Shown here: piece by piece, positions 44,796 through 52,100 of the stretch
Position numbering within the stretch: the stretch's first letter is position 1
Layout of the letters: every line of letters begins with the position of its first letter
Assembly (NCBI GenBank): GCA_018267825.1
Contig: JAFDXR010000004.1
Coordinates: forward strand, 106,896-170,895
Source: Bacteroidota bacterium
Lineage (GTDB): Bacteria > Bacteroidota > Bacteroidia > B-17B0 > Aurantibacillaceae
Reading direction: 5' to 3'
DNA: 64,000 nucleotides
Notes under the pieces: generated by a model
What the model saw: the letters and a program-made list of their open reading frames with translations, nothing else
What the model was told of the DNA's origin: nothing
Database searches by the model: none
Position numbers and translations under genes: made by a program

Positions 44796-45303
44796 ATAGA
44801 CAACCCGACACGTAGTTCATACCTTCAAAAAAAATTGCTCTAACGAAGTTTTCTGTTTTTTATTACATTATATTTTTTTTAATCGCAACGCTGTAACCAA
44901 GCAGTATCTGCTATCGTACAAGCACATTAACTGTAATCTTTAAGATTATCGAAGTACACCTACCTAAAGACCAACACTTAAAAGCATTGTGATCTTTCCT
45001 GTAAGAAAGAAATGCTACCCTCAATTAAGTGTGCCATGTCCCTCAGCATGGCAGGAATTTAAGAAAACAATCCCGTGAAAGTAAACCCGTTCCTTTTGAG
45101 GCAGGGGATGCGTTATATTATCACGTTTTAAAAAAAAGAAAGGAGGCAGCTCATGAAATAAACAGGTTGTGTGTGGCAATACCGAGTCATCTAACGTTAT
45201 CAAAAAATAACGTAACAGCGGTAATATACCGTCAAGGATGAAAACAATAAAACCGAAAATCCTCAAAAAAAAAACCAACAGTCCAACGCCAAAATTAAAC
45301 AAT

Positions 45304-45606
45304 ATGAACCAAGGCAAGCCGCTGTTTACTCTATCCATTGAAGAGTTTATAGCACTAACGAAAGGACTGGTTGAAGAGATTTTACGCCAACAACAAGCCC
45401 CCAAAGAATCCCAAGCCGACCCGGAACCATGTTTAGACATAGCCGGATTAGCCAGATTCCTGAAATGTTCCAAAGTCAGCATCCATAATTATAAAAAATT
45501 AGGGATGCCATTCTACCGGGTTGGCAGAAAGCTCTTATTCAAAAAGGAGGAAGTGCTAAACTTTATGAAGCAATTGCGCTTTAAAAAAACAAAGAAGCCT
45601 TCCTGA
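45304..45606 (+). CDS. Excisionase-type helix-turn-helix protein
   Basis: A 100-aa DNA-binding protein. I start it at the ATG at 45304 (MNQGKPLFTLSIEEFI); an ATG at 45238 would add a Lys/Pro-rich extension. Residues about 45-92 form a MerR/Xis-like winged helix: LDIAGLARFLKCSKVSIHNY, then MPFYRVGRKLLFKKEEVLNF. Such proteins in Bacteroidota elements act as recombination directionality factors or regulators. It lies between TTAATCG clusters 2 and 3, which are candidate binding sites. Confidence 0.85.
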   Translation: MNQGKPLFTLSIEEFIALTKGLVEEILRQQQAPKESQADPEPCLDIAGLARFLKCSKVSIHNYKKLGMPFYRVGRKLLFKKEEVLNFMKQLRFKKTKKPS

Positions 45607-45670
45607 AAAAAGAGGAACCAGTACTCGTTAGATGATTCGATTTATAACCAACCATTAGAAAAAAGAAACC

Positions 45671-45907
45671 ATGCGCAAAGCAAGTATGGAAGTACCCGCC
45701 GATGTGATCGGCGACTTCACCCAAAAACTGACCGAACTTGGTCTTGAAAATGCCCTGACAGGAACCACCGATGAGGGAGAAATAGAAGTAGAGATTTATT
45801 ACGATAAGGATGATTCCGAACTCGTGGATGAACTCGAAGAGTACCTCGAAGAACTCAAAGAGCAGTTGAATGAAGAAGAAGATGAGGAAGAGGACGAAGA
45901 CAAGTAA
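45671..45907 (+). CDS. Small acidic protein, function unknown
   Basis: A 78-aa protein. The first 45 residues are ordinary (MEVPADVIGDFTQKLTELGL, then a short beta strand EIEVEIYYD). The rest is a very acidic helix rich in Glu, Asp and Leu, ending in a Glu/Asp run. No family was recognised. It follows the HTH gene by 64 nt and ends at a strong terminator, so the two are probably co-transcribed. A DNA-mimic or protein-binding role is conceivable only by composition. Confidence 0.65.
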   Translation: MRKASMEVPADVIGDFTQKLTELGLENALTGTTDEGEIEVEIYYDKDDSELVDELEEYLEELKEQLNEEEDEEEDEDK

Positions 45908-45923
45908 CAGGTCGGCCTAACCA

Positions 45924-45956
45924 TAAAAAAGGGGCGGCACCCGCCGTTCCTTTTTT
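45924..45956 (+). terminator. Terminator after the small acidic protein gene
   Basis: AAAAAAGGGGCGGC / GCCGTTCCTTTTTT with two G-T pairs and an ACCC loop. Confidence 0.88.
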
Positions 45957-46034
45957 ACTTATTTACTTACCCGGATTAATCACCAACCAATTTCAAAATA
46001 ACCGTTGAAACATTGATTAACAGGGGCTTTATAA

Positions 46035-46064
46035 AATTTAATCGATTAATTAATCGATTAAATT
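46035..46064. promoter_or_regulatory. Perfect 30-bp palindrome (TTAATCG cluster 3) before the ATPase gene
   Basis: A perfect inverted repeat with arm AATTTAATCGATTAA, centred between 46049 and 46050. It contains two TTAATCG units in each direction and is followed by the same CAGCGG tail as cluster 1. It ends 28 nt before the ATPase ATG, so it is likely an operator, an origin-like site or both. Confidence 0.7.
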
Positions 46065-46092
46065 CAGCGGTAACATTCTAAAAATATGGATT

Positions 46093-47853
46093 ATGAAACG
46101 TGTATGCCTGCAATGCGGAACGTCTATTTCAGATAAACGGGAAGGGGCTAAATTTTGCAGCCTGACCTGCAAAAATAAATATCAGTACGAGCAAAAAACA
46201 GGGCTGGGAAATCTACCGGATCAGCCCCCGAAACTAACCCTTGTCGAAGATAAGCAAACCCCTCCTTTACTCTCCAGCGAAGAAAAAAAAGATGCTGATC
46301 TGGATGAAACCCGCCGGGGCGTTTTAAACAAACCTCCGAGTATAGACGCTGATTTAGGAGTAGATGAATTTGCAGAAGAACTTATTCCTTATGAAAACAG
46401 AAATACAGGCTTTTCACAAGACAATAGCGATGACGAGTATCAGGAAAATGAAGCCTTGCCTGAAATGTTTATCCTTGAAACCGTCAGCATCCAAAATCCG
46501 GCTTATGGAATTGAAGATAAGAAACAGAAGCAGCTAATAAAACAAGCCAATGAACTTAAAGCAGAATATCAAAGGCTGGAAGGCTTGCTAAAAACAGAGG
46601 CTGAAAAAGACGGGAACGAATGGGTCATTGGCGGTAGTATTGGAGGGGGACTACTGGCTTTATGGCAGATTTCCCGGCAAGACCCCAAACATCAGAAAGC
46701 ATCACAGGAAAACAGTCGCTCCGGAAAAAAACAAAAAAAACCGCAAGCACCGGGTATCTGGGATTACCTGTTAAAGATCGCCTCCTACGCGACACTGGGG
46801 GCAGGCTTTGGATGGGCTGGCAAACGGCTGACACAGACAAGCCGTGAAAATGAAAAGAAAGCCAAAATGGATGCTCTTGTTGCCAAAATGAAGGAGATAG
46901 CAGAACTATACCAGCAATGTAGCAAGGATATGGAACAAAGCACCTTTAGACAAAAGAGTCTTCCTAAAACCATCACTCAAACCAGACAAGCTATAAACCC
47001 GGAATACATCAAATGGAATAAACCCACTTTGTCAGATACCCTGAGTGGCTTTTTTAAAAACACTCCTGCTGGGCTACAGACAGTAGTTGCCGATGAAAAA
47101 ATAAGGTCGCAAAAGATCAAAAAAGCGGCTAAGGTCGGCAATTTTAAGGCCAAAAGCAGTCGGGTGATCTCTGCAAAAGATCTCGGAGGGCAAATTAAAC
47201 CAGGTTATGACTTTAAGAGTGTTTGGAGGAATTTTATAGGTACTCCTTCTATTGATTTTCATATACTGGTGCATGGTAATTCAGGTGAAGGAAAATCGAC
47301 CTTCTGTATTTGGTTTGCAAGGTATCTGGCGGAGAATTTTGGCAGGGTGCTGTATGTCAGTGCTGAGGAGGGAACCAACAAGACCTTTCAGGATAAGCTA
47401 AAATATTGCAAGGCAGAGATCGATGATTTTTACATATTGGATGCGGAAGACGCAGAGGATTTTCTGAACGAGGTGAGCGAGAATGAATTTCATTTTATAA
47501 TACTGGATAGCCTGCATGACCTGAAATTTAATGACGAAAAGTTATCCGAAGTGTTTAAAAAGTTCAAGGGCACCGGGTTTATCTGTATTCAGCAAAACAA
47601 CAAAAGTGGTGATATATTAGGAGCAAATGCTATGAAGCATTTACATGACACTGTTATTAATGTAGTGAACTATCAGGCCACTACAACCAAGAACAGGTTT
47701 GCACAGAGGGGACAGGTCTGCATGACCGAAGACTTTAGTCCCACTCATAAACCCGCTTCTTCTGTCCTTCACCTAATCAAAGGGGGAAATGGAAAACAAG
47801 ACCCGGACGATAGCGACTATAATCTGGATGATGACCGACGAAATTTTAAATGA
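46093..47853 (+). CDS. Zinc-ribbon / RecA-like (RepA-type) ATPase of the island
   Basis: A 586-aa protein. An N-terminal zinc ribbon has Cys5, Cys8, Cys22 and Cys26. An acidic linker and a short coiled coil (about 145-170) follow. Two Gly-rich hydrophobic stretches (about 177-191 and 226-240) are separated by a basic loop. The C-terminal RecA/KaiC-like ATPase has Walker A HGNSGEGKST (about 394-403), VLYVSAEEGTNKTF and Walker B EFHFIILDSLHDL. ATPases of the mobile-element RepA type are common beside integrases. The paired hydrophobic stretches look like a membrane hairpin and are unusual. Its promoter region carries the 30-bp palindrome. Confidence 0.82.
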   Translation: MKRVCLQCGTSISDKREGAKFCSLTCKNKYQYEQKTGLGNLPDQPPKLTLVEDKQTPPLLSSEEKKDADLDETRRGVLNKPPSIDADLGVDEFAEELIPYENRNTGFSQDNSDDEYQENEALPEMFILETVSIQNPAYGIEDKKQKQLIKQANELKAEYQRLEGLLKTEAEKDGNEWVIGGSIGGGLLALWQISRQDPKHQKASQENSRSGKKQKKPQAPGIWDYLLKIASYATLGAGFGWAGKRLTQTSRENEKKAKMDALVAKMKEIAELYQQCSKDMEQSTFRQKSLPKTITQTRQAINPEYIKWNKPTLSDTLSGFFKNTPAGLQTVVADEKIRSQKIKKAAKVGNFKAKSSRVISAKDLGGQIKPGYDFKSVWRNFIGTPSIDFHILVHGNSGEGKSTFCIWFARYLAENFGRVLYVSAEEGTNKTFQDKLKYCKAEIDDFYILDAEDAEDFLNEVSENEFHFIILDSLHDLKFNDEKLSEVFKKFKGTGFICIQQNNKSGDILGANAMKHLHDTVINVVNYQATTTKNRFAQRGQVCMTEDFSPTHKPASSVLHLIKGGNGKQDPDDSDYNLDDDRRNFK

Positions 47854-48047
47854 ACGAAATATTTGAGTTCCTTTTTTGAACTATCTAGTTTTCTGTAAAT
47901 CCTATTTCGTTGAAATTGTGTCTAATCCTTAATAATAAGGAACCGCCTGTACGCATGATAGAAGTTGTTTAGACGAGTGATAGAAACTATATAGAAACGA
48001 CATAGCCTTTATATGGAAAGATTTCAAACGAAACCCAATCTCTTAGA

Positions 48048-48437
48048 CTATTTTCTCTTTTTGTTAGTGACTTTAGCAGCAATTTTCATGTCCAATTCTT
48101 TCACGTTTTTTTTGATCTTAGAGCTTTTTTTCGATTTAATAAAGCCGCCTAAATCCTGAGTGTGGAAGTCAAAGGGAATGTCAAGGAAATCTTTAGGCTT
48201 TTTATCAAGTGCCAGACTAAGTTTTATAAGCATCACGATTCCTATCCGCTGACCGTTTTCCATTCTGTGCATCGTTGAACGATCAATCCCCAGTTGAACA
48301 CCAAGTTTCTCTAGTGATAGATTTTTCTCCTTTCTGAAGAATGTAATTCTTTGGCCTAGGAGCTTGATATAACTATCAAGTTTTACAATTTCTGGCGATC
48401 TATCTTTATCTTTTTTCTTTGGCACGATATAAGGCAT
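48048..48437 (-). CDS. XRE-family transcriptional regulator
   Basis: A Cro/C1-type HTH protein of 129 aa if started at the ATG at 48437 (MPYIVPKKKDKD); a longer frame runs up to 48500 but would overlap the operator palindrome. The HTH spans about residues 28-82: LGQRITFFRKEKNLSLEKLG, then QLGIDRSTMHRMENGQRIGI. The tail is Lys-rich. It is divergent from a small gene across a palindrome that covers that gene's promoter, the classical layout of a repressor controlling its neighbour and itself. The 194-nt gap to the ATPase gene holds nothing I recognise. Confidence 0.85.
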   Translation of the reverse strand: MPYIVPKKKDKDRSPEIVKLDSYIKLLGQRITFFRKEKNLSLEKLGVQLGIDRSTMHRMENGQRIGIVMLIKLSLALDKKPKDFLDIPFDFHTQDLGGFIKSKKSSKIKKNVKELDMKIAAKVTNKKRK

Positions 48438-48483
48438 AGTGCAAGCGCACCATGCAAAGGATTCATAATTTTTCAAGAAAAGC

Positions 48484-48501
48484 GTTGGCATTAATGCCAA
48501 C
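48484..48501. promoter_or_regulatory. Perfect 18-bp operator-like palindrome
   Basis: GTTGGCATTAATGCCAAC, perfect over 9+9. It overlaps the -33 TTG of the plus-strand promoter and lies upstream of the XRE gene on the other strand, so it is a likely binding site for the XRE dimer. Confidence 0.65.
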
Positions 48502-48514
48502 TTTTATATATTTG
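48485..48514 (+). promoter_or_regulatory. Promoter TTG-N19-TATATTTG
   Basis: TTG at 48485-48487 and the exact -7 element TATATTTG at 48507-48514, spaced 19 nt, fit the Bacteroidota consensus. The small plus-strand gene begins 7 nt after the -7 element. Confidence 0.65.
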
Positions 48515-48521
48515 CTGAATA

Positions 48522-48740
48522 TTGGAACATTTAGAGCATAAAAAAATACTTGCCAAAATCATCCGAAAAGGTGGATTAATGGCGGATTGCGCTAGATTTT
48601 ATGCTAAAGACGATGAACTGGCAAAGCAATTCATAATTGAATGTTCAAGACAATGCCATAACAAATTATTAAAAAAGGAATGGGGCAAGGGACTGATCTT
48701 TGAGATAAAAAGTTATTACAGAAAACATTTACCCTTATAA
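48522..48740 (+). CDS. Small protein divergent from the XRE regulator
   Basis: A 72-aa basic, helical protein with a TTG start 7 nt after a strong -7 element. A stop lies just upstream in frame, so the only alternative is an internal ATG at 48579 (53 aa). It includes two cysteines in ECSRQCHNKLL. No family was recognised. The shared operator suggests it is the regulated partner of the XRE protein; an HTH-linked toxin/antitoxin or a mobility regulator are possibilities I cannot distinguish. Confidence 0.5.
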   Translation: MEHLEHKKILAKIIRKGGLMADCARFYAKDDELAKQFIIECSRQCHNKLLKKEWGKGLIFEIKSYYRKHLPL

Positions 48741-49111
48741 TTACTACAAGGTATATATACTTACTGGACTATGCGTAAAACCGTGATTTTATAAACGAAT
48801 GAAATATTGTACTTTACAGACGTTTTATTGTCAAAAAACGAGTTGTTTAGAGTGCTTTAAACAAAGGAAGCCTATGCGAAAATAGCAAGTCCCGGCAATG
48901 CCGATGTAGTTCAAAAACTGCAAAAACAGCCCCCCTTCTTTCTAACTCCCTGCTAGAAGTTGGTTTTGCATTTGTTAACGAGAAGTCGAAGACTTTATCT
49001 TTTTTTAAACAAATAAACCACTTATCAAAAAGAAAACGCCACTTATAAAGTGGTGAAAACATTCAGCAGGATGTTATTTTAATTTTATTTATAACTCTAA
49101 ATCTTAGGTTT
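48741..49111. other. Gene-free spacer before the T9SS cargo genes
   Basis: No convincing reading frame. It holds a small hairpin (CCACTT-ATA-AAGTGG at 49031-49045) and an AT-rich stretch just before the cargo gene that may carry its promoter, but no clean TAnnTTTG element was found. Confidence 0.4.
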
Positions 49112-52100
49112 ATGAAACAACTAGTACGTTTCTTTTTCATGCTTGTCTGCATACTTAGTATATGGCAAGCCAAAGCGCAGGTTCCCGGCACTTATGTTAC
49201 AGTGCCTTCCGGAAATCAAACACTGACTAATGACTCGATCAAAGGCATCGAAAAATGGTACAAATGGCCTGCCTCCGCAGCTCAAATCGGGATTCAAATC
49301 CAAATGACCCAACAAGGAGTGCCTTATCAAATGGCACAAGTCGAATTGTTCCGGGATAGTTCGGGGACGCTTATCCATCTTTGGGCGGATACACTTCACT
49401 CTAATGGAAGTATGAGACTAAACGCTTACAATCTTGCGACAGGTACTGATTTGTATGTTCACTTCATTAATTACAACAATGGCTGTACAAGCTGCACAAT
49501 CACAAATGCATTGGCTACACTCAATTTTCAGACACTTGCCATTGCCTGTGGCGCATATATTCAACCACCCTGCCAGTTTGTAAAGGATGGAGGGTTTGAG
49601 TATTCCACCGGGGGCTGTGGTCCACCAACCATGTTTACAAATCCTTGTAACGCTAATTGCATTACGTGGTTTGCCGATTGTTTTTGGACTTTACCAATTC
49701 CCACCTCGTTTGTGAATTGCCCAAGCGGTATTCAAAACCCGTTTATGGGGTCTCCCGATTACTATAATGAATGCGGCACGCCTAATGGTGCGCATACAGG
49801 CAATGGCTACGCTGGAGCCTTTTTCTATTCAAGCACCACAAATACAGCGGGCGTTGTTGTAGAAGATACTTACCGGGAGTACATAACTGAAAAATTAGCA
49901 AACCCTATGCTACCCGGTAGGAAATATCGCGTCACCATGTGGGTAAGGCACAATAGAACAGATTATTCTGTATGTACACAAAATATTCAAATTGCATTCA
50001 CATCAAACCAACTTACCCAAACAGGAACCACAATAATTTCTAGTCCGGGGGGACAAGTTCAGACAATGGCAAACGATACCATTGAACAATCCATTTGGCT
50101 GCCATTAACCCAAACTGTTACAGCAACCGGAACATACTCTTATGCTACCATTGGGAATTTTGCTGCCCTCGGCGCATCTAATGCCTATGACGACAATCCT
50201 GTAAATGGACTCGCTACCTATAGTCATGCCTACTATTACATTGACGATGTCTCCATAGTTCCTTTAGATACGGCGATGGTAAGCCCTAATCCTGTTTCAC
50301 TTTGTCAGGGCGCATCTGTGACATTTACAGCCGCCATTCAAAACAATGGTTTTCCTGTTCCACCTATTTCTTTTACATGGCTGCCAGCCAGCCCCGACCC
50401 AAGCCTCACCTATGGCAATACGGATCATTCACTAGCCACCATTACACCAACGGCCTCAAATGTATATTCCATAACAGCGCTAGACGCTTATGGCTGTTTT
50501 ACACATACAGTAGCTGTGGTCACATTCACGACACCGCCAAACGTCACGGTGATACCTAATCCAATGACGATTTGTGCCACAAACACGCTGGCCTTGTCTG
50601 CTTCAGGAGCGGATACCTACTCATGGTCAACCGGGGCAAATACAAACTCTATTGTAGTGGCTCCATCAGCTTCAACCGTATATACCGTAACAGGTTTCAG
50701 ACCGAATTGTCCCAATTCAACCCAAACAGCCACGGTAAATGTTATTAACCCTGCGCCAGTTACAGTAAGTGGGCCAACCGGAACACTTTGTCCAGGTCAG
50801 AATTATACACTCACAGCATCGGGCGCCAGTTCCTATACATGGAGTACAGGACAAAACGGATCTTCTATTGTTGTCAGTCCAACAGTATCGACAACTTATA
50901 CTGTTTATGCAACTAATCCCTCTTGTACTGGACCTCTATCAGCGACAATATCCCTGAATGTACTGCCATACCCTCAAAACCTTGCCATTGGCGGCAATAA
51001 TACGATTTGTCTTGGTAATAGTACTAGCCTAACCGCCAGCATCAGTAATACAAATGCTGCTCAATATCATTACACATGGCAACCGGGAGGCGCAACTTCA
51101 GCCAACGTTACAGTAAGCCCAACAGTAACCACTGTTTATACGGTTACGGTAAGTGATAATCTCGGTTGTGGTTTGTCTGCCGTGGCATATTTTCAGGTTA
51201 AAGTGAACAGCCCGTTAAATATTGTAGCAACCGCCTCTCCTAATCCTATATGCAGTGGACAAAAAACTGTATTGACAGCTACAGGTGGAGGTTCAAGTTA
51301 TTTTTGGCTCCCTGCAAATCAATTAGGTAATAACATTACAGTATCTCCAACTACAACAACGACTTACAGTGCGCAGATTAACGTACCGGGCTGTGGAATC
51401 TCACAAGGGGTGGTCACCGTATCTGTTGTTACAGCTGGTAATTTCTCCCTCAGTGCCGTACCGTCTAATCAATACCCGTGCCTCGGAACCAGCGTGACGT
51501 TCTCAGCTATTCCCAATCCTGTAGGAACTTATACCTACACGTGGCTTGCGCCAATAGCTCAAAATGGGCAAACGGCAACTTATACCCCAACTGACAACGT
51601 CGTTTATACTGTACAGGCAAAAGATGTGTGCGGAAGCACTAAGAGTTCGTCGGTATGTGTAAGCGTGGTCAGTAATCTTTGCTGTGTGCCAAATGCTGAG
51701 TCATTGACCAATGCCACGATCAATAACGGCAGTCAATATGCCAACCTGTATGGGGTTTCCGTAAACATTTATGGTACTTTAACCATAAATGCCAATGTTA
51801 CCTGGACGGCATGCGACATGAAAATGAGACAGGGTGCTAAAATCATCATTAAACCGGGTGCAAGACTTACACTCGATAAAACACATCTGTTCTCCTGTGC
51901 TGATATATGGGAAGGCATCATCATACAGACCAATGGAACTCAGAATGGAAGGATCAGTGTGCAGAACAGTTCAACCATTGAAGACGCCTACCGTGCCATT
52001 TACTATGATGGATTGAATACACCGCTGCCAAATAACTTCATAGATATTCAGAACAGTACATTCAATAAAAACTACATTGCTGTTTCGCTCAATAACTGTG

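Noticed and set aside
45029..45241. A 70-codon plus-strand frame whose stop overlaps an ATG at 45238
   Set aside because: Composition is not protein-like and it crosses a region of inverted structure. The HTH protein is better started at 45304, so the overlap is probably chance.
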